A stretch of DNA of 64,000 nt, taken from positions 744,001-808,000 of the forward strand of contig VWPU01017401.1 in assembly GCA_013398955.1 (NCBI GenBank), given 5' to 3'. This document shows positions 1 to 10,804 of this stretch, piece after piece. Under the pieces are notes generated by a model, which ran no database searches, was not told the origin of the DNA, and was given only the letters and a program-made list of their open reading frames with translations. Each line of letters begins with the position of its first letter. The stretch's first letter is position 1. A program made the position numbers and the translations under genes. Source of the stretch: Callaeas wilsoni (Eukaryota > Chordata > Aves > Passeriformes > Callaeidae).

Positions 1-2920
1 TCCTTCTCATCATATCAGCACATCGGGAACCTCAGCTGGAAAGGAATATCCATATACCTTTGGAATATAGACTTCAGAGGCAAAGCTTTCAAAGCAACCC
101 AAGAACACATCCAAGATAACAGATTTACTCACACATCCCCTTTCCATCTCTAATTTTCAGAGATGAAGAACCTGAATTGGACTTCTGTGTCCATGGAATG
201 GGTGTTATGCAGAAACCTTTCCAGTAAAAGATTAGTTCCCTTTTTTTTATTTTAATTTTCACTTCTTTCAGTCCTGAAAGTAATTAAGTTTCAATGGCAG
301 CTAATTATAAGCAAAGAAAAATCAGAGGCTGCATGGCTGTCTGTTTAGTGCAAGCTTGGAAAAGTGTTTTTTAATTGGTAACCCTTTGCTGTGTGCATTT
401 CAATCCATTTTGCACTGTGTTTATCGTTCCAGATTCATATTATATCCATGACCTTTCATCTAATGACAGAAGCTCATGCAGAGAAAAAATGATTATTTTA
501 ACAAACAGACATTAGCGCTATGAAAGAGAAAGCAAAAAACAGGCAAGAGGAGAAAGCAGGAATGGCACGAGACAAGAATGAACCCTAAATGCTAGATGCT
601 GATCTCTCTCCCTCCTTTTCCTCTGATATGTGGCCTGTGCAGGAGCCCTCCAACCCACAGCTACAGCATTACTTGGCTGATGCCAGGTACCAAGGAATAG
701 CAGCCACTGAAAGCCTCAGAATAACTTGCTGTGCCCATGGTCACTTACTGGGAAGAGACACTGAGAGGTGCATCCTGCAGGGTTTTTTTGTGCAGCCATT
801 GCCATGCTTGGAGTTGTGAGCCAAACTTTCTACGATTCTGAAGTTTGCCTCAATTGCAAGTCAGAATTTAATACGTCCTCCAAGGCACGCTCAGGTGAGA
901 GCTTAGAAATGTGAAGCTGAGAATCGCTAAAGACAATGCACAACCTGAACTGCAGGGCATTAAGTCAGAGATAAATGGGAAAACAGATCCTCATTCCATG
1001 CATGCAATGGTGCCATCCCAAATACGTGCAAGTTCACCTTCCTGTACTTCAGCTGAGTGGAAGATGTAGAAAGGTCAACAAAATCCTATTCCTTACCCTC
1101 AGCCACCACCCCTGACATTGCCTGTGTTTTCTTACTCGCTACTGTATGTAGCTGCCAAAACACCAAAGTCTGTGTCCTCAAATGGCAATGAAATGTCTCA
1201 GAGTCCTCAGGCCCCTGAGATGGTGGAACAACATCTCTACACAAACAGCAGCGGCAGCTCTGCCGGTGCTGGGGCGGTTGGTGGGTTGCATGTGATCCAA
1301 TCTGAACTGGCATTTCCCGCTGTTAATGCACAGCTCTTGCCAAGTGCCCACCTGGCTTCTGCAGGAAACAGCTTAGCAGGCACTAGATGCTTGGCAAAAG
1401 ACTCTGCAGATTAATCTCAGTAAATTTATACGATACACTGAGCACCAACTACCTGATCAACGCTTACCAGCAGCAGGAATGATCCACTAGTGAAGGGCCA
1501 GGGATATTCAGCAACTCGCCCCAGAAATACCCTGATACTGGAACATCTAATACACATCTTTACTTCCACCCTTAAGGAAATTATCCAGCATGCATCCCAT
1601 TGTCTCCCATAAAGAAAACTCTGAGGAGTAATTCATGCAGCAGAGCAGATTTTTGATTACTACCTCACACGATGACACTTCTGTTCAGGACTGTATCACT
1701 TGACAAACTTTCAGAAAGAACATAGGTATTTTTTCCTGAGTCGCTGTGCTGAAATTAATTTTTCTGCTTGTGCAATCACTTTTCTACAAGTTCACACAAC
1801 TTTCACAGAAAAGAGTATAAGAAATAGAATGTAGGGATACCAGTGTTACGTTTGAATAGCATTATCATATGTAAACTTAAGAAGGAAATAAAAGCAGCAT
1901 AAAAAAAAAGTAAAATTGACTGCAAATAAAGCAATAAACAAAGATGTTACAGAAGCCATTTGTTGATGTTGATGGTCAGGAAATAGTTGCCTCGAGCCTT
2001 GGGAATAAAAGTGACTATGCAAAACTCAGTGATATTTCCAGAAGTGCAACAGTGCCTAAGACACATGAAATTCAGTGAAACTCATACGCTACTTTGGGCC
2101 TTGCATAACACCTGTTTAGAAAACTTCATTCAAAGATACAAGATAAACCAGAGCACCACTGCACAAGATTCATGAGCTCTTTAAAGGCACAAGCAGATAC
2201 CACACTTTGCATATTTTTTGGAATACATCTTCACATCAGATGCCAATATATGGTCATAAAGTGACTGACAGGCTCTGGACAGATATCTACAGAACCTCCC
2301 AAACAAAACTCACCCCTGAAAGGTTTACAGAGAACTTCTTTATGGGGGAGATTTCCAGAAGCACAAATGGCCCTTAGGCACAACCCTTCCATCAACCTGC
2401 AAACCCTAAAATACTAAGCAGGTAATTTAGAAGCCAAAGAGGAAAAAATACATTTGCAGAGCAATCACTTATAACTATACATCCAGTCCCAGTGCCTCTT
2501 TGTGATTCATTAATAAAGAAAACTCACAGACTAGCAGCTGTGTTCAAGAAACATTGCAGCAAAGTCCATCTGAGCACCAGCACTAAATATGCCATCAGAT
2601 GTCACTGCACAGATTTGGGAGCCCTCATATTGCTAGGTCGACATCCATCTGGCCGCTTTAGCACTGTTGTAGCAGCACAGAGTTGCAGTTTTTATGGCCC
2701 CGTTCTCCCATATAAACTCAATACAAGCAGGCTGTTGGAGGTGGAGATTTGTTCAGCTGCATCATGGCTGCCTTAGACCTTGTCAAGACAGAGTTGCATC
2801 AGCTCAGCTGATCTCTTGGAGTCCCTTCCCGGTTCCCTCTGTGAACACGCATGAAGTCAAGGGAAAAAAAGGTAGCAAGAGAGTGGAGGGGTAGACAACT
2901 AGAAACTATAAATTCATCAG
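1..2920. other. Non-coding stretch, nothing firm
   Basis: I see no supported gene. Open frames at 589-819 and 1118-1414 are under 100 codons, resemble no family I know, and have no convincing splice context. Positions 240-500 are AT-rich with homeodomain-type TAATTA cores and could be regulatory, but this cannot be judged without an alignment. Confidence 0.5.
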
Positions 2921-2929
2921 ATGGTTAAG

Positions 2930-3092
2930 CACCAGGGAGGAAAAAGAGCTCTTTAAACTAAGAGATCATGTTGACATAAGAACATATGGATGTTAACTGG
3001 CCATGAAGACACTGAGACTGGAAATTAAATAGGGGCTTTTGAAACTTCAGAGAAGTGAAATTAGACAGGGATCAACAACTTTCACTCTTAGG
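2930..3092 (+). mobile_element. Old CR1-type LINE remnant (3' region)
   Basis: The order of words matches the 3' region of old CR1 elements. An 'agctctttaaactaagagat' block is followed by 'catgttgacataagaaca', then 'aactggccatgaa', then 'gactggaaatta'. CR1 is a non-LTR retrotransposon that copies itself by target-primed reverse transcription and usually leaves 5'-truncated copies. This one is short, heavily mutated and lacks the terminal octamer-like repeat, so it is a dead fragment. The orientation is sense on the plus strand. The family assignment comes from memory of the consensus, not a search. Confidence 0.6.
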
Positions 3093-5649
3093 GGAAAGCC
3101 ACTCCAATCACACCACAAATTTATGAAGGAATATTTAACAAAAGCTGAATCAGATCATTCAGATGTTTCCATGTATCCTATGTATTAGGACTATCCCAGA
3201 CACTTACGTGGCAAAGTTACCCCACACCTGTGTCTCAGTTTTTCCCTTGATTTATGGTTATGTACAAATACTAACAAACCACAGTACCCTGAACATCAGA
3301 ATCACCACAACTCTTTTTATAAGTCTGTTCAATAGGTCCAAAATGACCTATTTTAAATGTATGTTTTCAAAAGTAGCTTTCAAAAAAACAAGACCCATTT
3401 TCAAAAAAAGAACTTGAATCCCTGAATCCTTCAATTTTCAGGAATACGAGCTCAAGAGCAGCTGAGGTACTTTCAGGAGTTTTGTCTCTAGTCTTCAGTG
3501 CCACTTTAGGAACTTAGACTTACCCTCCCCTTCGTTGTCACACAACATAATTTTGTCCAATGCCACATTGGAAGCAGTGTCTCCAACCTTTTGATTCTAA
3601 TGAAGCTTGAAATTCTAGGATAGATGACAAATTTTGCTCAGTTTTATCTACTCCTTTCTTTAGACATGAGAATCATGGACCATGTAACAGTGCAGAAAGA
3701 TACCAATAAAAAAAGAGAAAGATTTGCTCTTGACTTCAGCACCACATCTTACATATGAATTACACACTTTAGGAAAAACCCAAACCACAACATTTTTTTG
3801 TACATGATCTGAATAACCCACATTCACACCTAGTCTCTTCAAACACTAAATGAGATATCTACCTGAGTAAAAGGAGGGTTTTTTAATTGCAATAAGGCTC
3901 TTTCAAAAATTATTTTTAAGCCATACTCATGTTGTCAGATCATGCCTGGATTACAAACATCTTGTCATTGCCAACATGCCAGGTAACCAATCTTTAGTGG
4001 TAAGTTAGTAATTTGAATATCTAATCAGAAACCAGACACTTCAACTGATGCAAATGAAATCATTGGTGAGGGACATAATCTTCAGTGGAGCAGTTGAGGT
4101 GAAAAGTAAACTGCTAATTCTGCAAACTTTTTTGTTTAATCTAAGTATATCACTAACATTTTAGACATATTCCATTTGTACATTTTATCACATAAGGCAG
4201 ACATTGAGAGGCAATCTATGAGGTTTACTCATAAAACAAAGAATTTTATCCCAAAAGCAGCAAGAATTTCTGAAAATGCCCCACACTGGTTATTTAAGTC
4301 TGAACAAGGCTCAAGACGTGGCTCACAAGTTTCTTCTAAAGAAAAAGTCTGCTTACCCACCTCATACCACCATATCTCAACACCAGCTGAGATACCTGTG
4401 TCCTGCCTTCCATCCCCTATTTGGAGTCAGTAGGCTGACCTGAGCATGGTGCACGCTTGCCATCCAGTCCAGACTGAAGGCTGGTCTAGTAATTTTACTC
4501 TGCTTTACCAGACCTTCAGCAGAACTCAGCTGTCACAGTAAAGGACAGCTGCCATATGGAACATATTAAGTTTCTGACAAACAAAAAACCCCAGCGATTT
4601 CACTTAATATCTTATCCTATATGAACATATAAATTTCCTTGCCACTCAACAGTTTCTGAATGTTTTGCAACATATACATTCTACCAAAACTGTAACAAAA
4701 AGCACTGCCGTGCCAGGATCTTATTAATACAACCCTCCCAAACAAATAACCACTCCTTCGGCTCCAGCACACATATTGCTTGCTGCCTTCTCTGGTAGTC
4801 ATAGAAGCAGTAGCCAATAACATTTGGGTGACAGAATGTTCTGATGCTTGGGCATAACTGGACGGATGCTAATTACAGTGAGATACTGGTATTTATCACA
4901 GCTATGCTCAACAGCATCAAGATGTTTAACAGTTACTAGGATTCAGAACAAGCTGTGCATGTCTACTCATCTCTCTTTTCCCCTCCCAACTTTAGCACAT
5001 GCAAGCACATGACACGGCAGTTTTGCTGCCAATCCTAATTACATAGCGATGTTATTGCAAAAAGCACTCAAATTAAATAACTTACCATTACTTTAAAGAC
5101 AATCAGGGGAGGATTAGAAAGCCCAAAGACTTACCTATGAAGAAAAAAAAACAAAAGAAGTAAAATTATGGGCTGAGGAAAAGCAAGAACAGAAGGTCTT
5201 CCAACAATTTGAGCTCAGAAATATCCCAAAAGTCTTGACAGAACACTAAGAAAAGCAGATCTCGTTCCTTGCAGGGACAGCCCTATGAATTATAGAGGAC
5301 AAACTTACCAGGTAACACTAAAAACAATGGCTATTTTAATCACACTTACAGGCAGGCTCAAAACAAAAGTATAATTTCCTAACCCAAGGAACTTACATTC
5401 TCCTTCAAGAGCACATTAGAAAATGATCACCCAGGGAGCAGGAAAAAAATACTACTCTCCTATTTGGCTGAGAGAGCATCAGACAAGTCTTAAGGATTAT
5501 ATGGAATACTTGTGTTAGATGTCACAGGGGAGCAATTAAAAAATAAATACAATAAATTAGTTCTGAATTGGCTCTAAAATGTGAAGGGGGCTTATTTCCC
5601 AGGGTTATTTTGCATGCAGAAAAAAACAGTTGAAGTTTTGCAAGATTCT
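3093..5649. other. Non-coding stretch, nothing firm
   Basis: This is AT-rich sequence with frequent stops and short homopolymers. I recognise no repeat, RNA gene or exon. The short open frames on both strands are at chance level. Confidence 0.5.
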
Positions 5650-5922
5650 TCACTTCATGGAAACACAGAATGGGCAAGGTTGGATGGGAGCACAATGGGT
5701 TATCTGGTCCAACCATCCTAATCAAGCAGGGTCATTCTAGAACATATTGCACAGAACTGTACCTTGATGTTTCTGGAATATCTCCAGTAAGGGAGACTCC
5801 ACAGCCTCTCTGGGAAACCTGCTGCAGTGCTTGGTCACCTGCATAGTAAAGTTCTTCCTCAGGTTCAGGTGGAACTTCCTGTGTTCCAGTTTCTGCCCCT
5901 TGGCTCTTGTCCCATTCAGTTC
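5650..5922 (-). mobile_element. CR1 LINE 3' tail, antisense
   Basis: Read on the minus strand this is a typical bird CR1 3' region. A 'cagaaactggaacacagg' block leads to the 'aggaagttccacctgaacct' motif, then the segment around 'gtggagtctcccttactgg', 'acagttctgtgcaatatgtt' and finally 'ttggaccagataacccattg' near the 3' end at about 5650. The terminal short repeats are not clean. The sequence is less decayed than the other CR1 fragments here. On its upstream side (near 5920) it is joined to an ORF1-like segment rather than to the expected ORF2 sequence, so most of the element's reverse-transcriptase region is absent. Confidence 0.8.
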
Positions 5923-6700
5923 TTCTCTCACTATTTACCCTGACTGGCAATATAAAGGAGAAAACCACCTGTGCACCCAGATCCTTGACAAACATCCACA
6001 GAGCTCTGAAATCAAGCTTGATGCTTACCAGTTTACCCTTGGTATCATTATTGCCCATGTGAAAGATCAACAGGGAGTAATAGTCACAAGTGTTGACAAG
6101 CCTTGACAGCCTTTCCCTGAAATCTCTGATTTGAGCCCACAGCAGGCAACAAGCTTCTCTGGATAACCGGTCAGAGTGGCAAATGGGTGCCTGTCTCCCC
6201 TGGAGTAGGGAGTCACCCACTTCCACTGCTCACCACTTCATCGAGGCGATCCTGTGTGGCTCAGGCCTGGGAGACTCAGTCGATTCACTCAAAGCCTTAC
6301 CCATCTCCTCCTCAGCCCGAGGGCACTAAACCTGTTTGCTAATGTCAAGTCATCAGGAGGAGCAGGAGTTCTATGGAGAGTGGCTGTTTTCCAGTTTTCC
6401 TCTCTAAATGACTTCTGACTTTTTGTGAGATGCAGTGCAGAGTCCACCTGCATCTCTCCCGTGTCTGTAAAGTCTCTGAGATCATCCTCTCTGTTTCTTT
6501 CTTGTCAAAATGCTACGCAACCTACTCATTTCCTTGTGTAACTCCTTGACCTGGTCACACAGCTCCTTGACAAGGACACACCTTCTGCAGCGGAGATGGC
6601 TCTCAGCCCCAGCTTCCTGGACGAGCACTGGGTTCTGTACAGCCAGGGCCTTGCAGAGCTACACCTACTGTTGTGAGGTTTGTCTAGGTGGAAGCCTCTG
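5920..6700 (-). pseudogene. CR1-type ORF1 relic: coiled coil plus GDSL/SGNH-esterase-like domain
   Basis: On the minus strand, a CRRC pair (about 6578-6589) is followed by a heptad-like helix, CDQVKELHKEMSRLRSI (6505-6575), a Ser/Pro-rich linker, and then a GDSLL motif (6215-6201). About 53 residues later comes GNND (residues 58-61 counted from the GTG at 6226). GDS(L) and GxND are the block I and block III signatures of SGNH hydrolases; CR1-like LINEs are known to carry an esterase in ORF1. The block V Asp/His pair is missing because the frame runs into the CR1 3' tail near 5920 and stops at 5732. The relic is broken: there is a frameshift near 6320, another near 6420-6485, and an in-frame TGA at 6230-6232 just before the GDSL block. 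The last open part begins at GTG, not ATG. It is not expected to make a working protein. An origin from another retroelement with the same ORF1 is possible. Confidence 0.6.
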
Positions 6701-7460
6701 ACATCACTGGTATTAGCTTCCACAGACACTGGGGAATGAGTTCTACAGCACCTAGTAACCACAGCTTGGCAGCTCAGACTACTAACACTGGGAGAAGGGG
6801 CCTCTTCTTTCCCCGCAGTGTTAACTGCTGCTCCCTGGTTCTGCTCTGTGCTGGCCCTCCTGTGGGCAGGAGCCCTTCCTACGCTCTTCTCCTTGCACAT
6901 CCTTACTTGTGTAACTAAGTGGGACACCTGCTGAGGTGTCCCACTGCTCCCCGTGCTCCTGGGCACTCACACTTCCCTGGAACTGTTTAAATCTGCTGCA
7001 GTTGCCCTGGCAATGCCCTCGCCCAGTCAACAAGGGCTGCTGAATCTTGGCTGGTCTCCAGCTCTTACTTGGGCTTCCTTGTCTCAGGGAACTCATTCTA
7101 GTGCACAGGCCCCAGAAGTTGCCATAGCCATCTGACTGAGGCTTTTGGTGTCAGCATGTTTAAATCTCCTGGTTTTGCTGCTGGCAACGCCTATCACCAC
7201 TTCAACCTTATAGAGTTCTTTGTGGTACATAGGAACTGCTGTTACGAGCCATGAAGTCGTGGTGCTAGGTACATATAGAAAACCAAAGACTGCTTTGTTT
7301 AAAGGAGCTCGACTGCATCCATTAATTTTTTCATGATTTTTCACCAGAAAACGGGGAAATTTGATGGTGAAGCTACAAGCATCAAAACACAGCTGTAAAC
7401 CTCCTATTAACTGGGCTCCCCACCCAGGCTCTCTCCCATGTTGTTGCTGCAACCCACTTT
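6701..7460 (-). other. Possible 5' continuation of the retroelement, unresolved
   Basis: This lies just upstream, in the minus-strand sense, of the ORF1 relic and is somewhat more GC-rich than its surroundings. It has overlapping open frames on both strands (6526-6966 minus, 7093-7452 minus). It could be the 5' UTR and start of ORF1 of the same element, but I cannot match it to a consensus or place the 5' boundary. Confidence 0.3.
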
Positions 7461-9479
7461 TTAATTTTCATGTAGTGAATTTGACTCCTTCCCCATTCAA
7501 TTAAATGCCACTGCTGTCCTTCAGACAATCATGCCCATGTGCCAGAAAGAGCCATGCCAAGCAGGAGTATCAGCTGCTGCACAGAAAGTCTACAAGTGGT
7601 AACAGAGCTCTGTAAGGATGGGTATTTCACACAGTATCATTGCTTCACTGAGATTTCTGAACAGAATGTAGACAATAAAAACTCACAATACGAGGAAGCA
7701 TTCATAATAAATGTATTTTTCTTAAAAAGTCTTATTTACGGGGGGATGGATCTAAAGTCTATTGATGTTAATAGCCCGGAGTAAAAAGGAACAATATTAC
7801 AGTGAAGAGGCTATTCAGGAAGCAAACATCACTTTTGGGGGATATATGAACTTACACTATCAAGCTTTGACCCTTGCTTGCAGAGTACTGACTCAGCTTT
7901 CAAACATCTGAGCAAGCTTTGTCGACATGGGCCCTCCTGCCTACACAAGTCCCTGTTCACTTGCACAGGAACTGCACCACAATGCAGCAGCTCAGCTGTC
8001 TTGCCTACAGCTCCAGCTATGTGGATGTGAACGCCACTAGTGGGGCCAACAAGGTGGTTGTTCACAAATAATATTCACCCAGGACTCTTGCACGCTTTCT
8101 GCTTTCTCCATTAGTCATCAACACAACTTCATTTTACAGCATGCCCTCTACACAGTCAGCACCACGCACCTCAATAGGATGAAACTCATTTAATGGAGAG
8201 AGAAAAAAAGTGTCTCAATAAGAAGCAGCAAGATCAGGTGGTTCCTTTCAAAAAGACAGGCTTAGGATCCTTTTTTTTCAGTGAATTGCATGCAAGATTG
8301 AAGAAAATTGTATGCAAAGACAGAAAGGCTAGAGATTGTTATTTAGAGATGGAAAAGCAGATAACACTAAAAAGCTTGTGAACACCCTAAACCCAGTCAT
8401 ATCTCAATGCACACATTCTCTTCAGACATGGCCTTGCAGATATCTGGAACAGTCCTCAGTGTGCAATGCATACCAGAGTCATTGAATACTTACAGATAAA
8501 GATTCATAGACAATTTGTGAACAGGTAAAAGGATGAAACATCTTGTAGTGTGCTTAGACTCACTGATACAGGAATAATGTCATACAGCATCATTGATCCA
8601 TCAAATGGCACGGGAAATTAGGAATAAATACTCAGTTAAAAGACATTCACAAATAAACCAGAGGCTAAAATTCAATCACACAAACTATCTAACAACTGAG
8701 AATAATGAAAAAATTAGTATAAAATCAGCCTGCTCCCAGATAACTTAAACAGAGGGGTGAGAATACATTTGAATAACACTGTAGAGCAGAAAACATGCAC
8801 GGGGATGTAAAAACGCCAGTTCCTCCTTGCAGGGAAAGGAAATGAGGGGAATAAATCCTTTCTCTGCTTATATTGCTTAAGCTCCTATCTGCTTCAGTCA
8901 GGTTACAGCAGATTTGGCCCTCATTGCATAAAATCTAAGAGCACAACCACCTATGAAGAGCAACGCTGGCTATAACGAACAAAAACCCCACAGCACAACT
9001 TCTAGCACTTTCTCCTCCTTGTCACAGGACACCTCACCCTCCTTCCTCCCACCATCTCTTGCTCCTGCTAAACTCTCCTGCCTTCCAGATAGCTCTACTC
9101 ATCAGTCAATCAAGACACTTGGTCCAGCTTCTGTCTTAAGGACACTCAACAACAGGAGAATAGCAGAGCAGCTTAGCCAGCTCTGCACAGGAGATTATTC
9201 AAAAGGTTAATTACTGAATGAAACAGAAATAGGAAATGGAGGGGGCAATGGGAAAGGGGATGGAGGAGGAAGGGAGGGAGCAAATTACTTTCAGCTGCTA
9301 AATCCGGCTTCCCAAATCCTTAAAGTCCTTTACAATATAGGCTGAAGAAGGAGAGAACAGGATGGGGTTGGGCTGTGCTGTTCACTTACACATTCAATAA
9401 AACCTCAATAATGTTCCTCTCCTAATCTTGTGTCATTAGGAATAAAATGCTACATCAGGAGACTATTTAGATATGAATG
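7461..9479. other. Non-coding stretch, nothing firm
   Basis: No gene or repeat is recognised. A purine-rich run of G/A words lies at 9236-9285. Short open frames such as 8953-9210 show no family resemblance. Confidence 0.5.
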
Positions 9480-9730
9480 CCTGCGACTTCACCATCTGAC
9501 CTGCTGACTTCTCCTTTCTTCTTTTTGCTCTCTCTTTTTGTTGCTGGAACCAATTATTTTTAGAGATGTGATTTTTTTTGGCTAGGCACTTGGCCTCCAG
9601 CACCAGGGGTTCCAAAATGACCTGGCTGGAGACCCTTATGGCCGTTATTTTTTTTTTTTTTTTGGTGTAAAGGTCATTATTACTATAATAGCTGGGAATT
9701 AATCTGTCTATTCAGAAATTTTTTTAGAAG
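9480..9730. promoter_or_regulatory. Candidate conserved non-coding element
   Basis: The block mixes long T runs (9568-9577, 9647-9663) with information-rich words such as 'aaccaattatttttagagat' and 'gacccttatggccgttat', and contains no stop-free frame of note. This texture (AT-rich, few CpG, no repeat match) is typical of slowly evolving vertebrate enhancers. That is a judgement of pattern only; no conservation can be measured here. Confidence 0.25.
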
Positions 9731-10761
9731 GAAAACAAAAACTCCAAAACAAAACAAAGAGGCATTTTCTACAGTGCCTCCAATCCCTATTCTCACTAGA
9801 GCAGGAGTTGTCTGGCTGCTGGCTTCAGTGGGAGAGGAGGACTGCACTCAATAGAAGAAATTTACAATATTAAAACAAAAGCCTCAGAGAGCAACCAAAA
9901 TAATTAAAAAATAAAACTGGTATCTCTTTGCTCCCTGCTGCTGGAAGGAAACAGAACTAAAAGGAGCAACTGTCTGTACAATCCTCCCTTTGCCCTTAGC
10001 CCTATATCAAACCCAGCCCTGGCCTTGAGCACATTCAGATGCAGTGGAAAATCTTGTGTCAGGAATAAGCAATGCCATAAGGAAAAGCCTAGCACAGAGG
10101 CCAGAGGACAGCGGCAGTGTCATTGTGCCATCTCTTTGTTACCCCAAATCCATGCCTGTGATAGAAGTTCTATCACAGCTGTGTATCAATGACATGAAAC
10201 AACCCATACATCATTCATATGGCTTAAGAGATCAAGACAGGTATCTCTTCTCATTATACTATAAAGCACGATGAGTGCAGTCACTACCCTTAAGTCACTT
10301 GCCAGTACATGACATAATGAGCCCTGCTTTTTGTCCTCTGGTCACTATCGTACAAAGGCACTATGAGATTTCACAGGCAATCAACTCAGTATTTCATTTA
10401 GAAAAGCAGCACTAAAGTGAAGGAGGCAAATAAATGTTTTCTCAGCTCTTGCCTAGCATTAGCATTGCAGGCTGGTTTTGATACCATTGGGGGCAAAAAA
10501 TAAAAATCTGAGCATGTTTGGAGCCTCCACAACTTTCTAGAGTCATTATGTTATAGAGCCTTCTGAAACTGAAGAACCTACCTCACTGCTTATTAAAATT
10601 TAGGCAAATCATGAGGTGAAGGGAGTAATAAATAACCTTGCAGGAGAAACACTTGAGAAAAGTAAGTTCCAAAACGTCATGGGCAAAAGAGTCTTGACTT
10701 TGGGAATTCCACTTAATTTGATTCATTGCCAATTAACATAAACTTTTATTTACTCTTTCAG
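9731..10761. other. Non-coding stretch, nothing firm
   Basis: No repeat or gene is recognised. The end of this stretch forms the polypyrimidine tract and AG of the exon-like segment that follows. Confidence 0.5.
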
Positions 10762-10804
10762 GCATTGGAAAACAGAGATGACAAACAATTAAACAGACAC
10801 TTAG
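10762..10804 (+). other. Exon-like 43-bp segment with good splice signals
   Basis: A pyrimidine-rich tract ending in 'actctttcag' (AG at 10760-10761) precedes 43 nt. These are followed by TTAG|gtaagc, a near-consensus donor starting at 10805. An 'attaac' word about 30 nt upstream could serve as a branch point. The one frame open through the acceptor reads ALENRDDKQLNRHL, a charged, coding-like composition, entering at phase 0 and leaving at phase 1. I do not recognise the peptide. Short exon-like pairs also arise by chance in 64 kb, so this is a candidate micro-exon of an overlying gene or lncRNA, no more. Confidence 0.25.
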
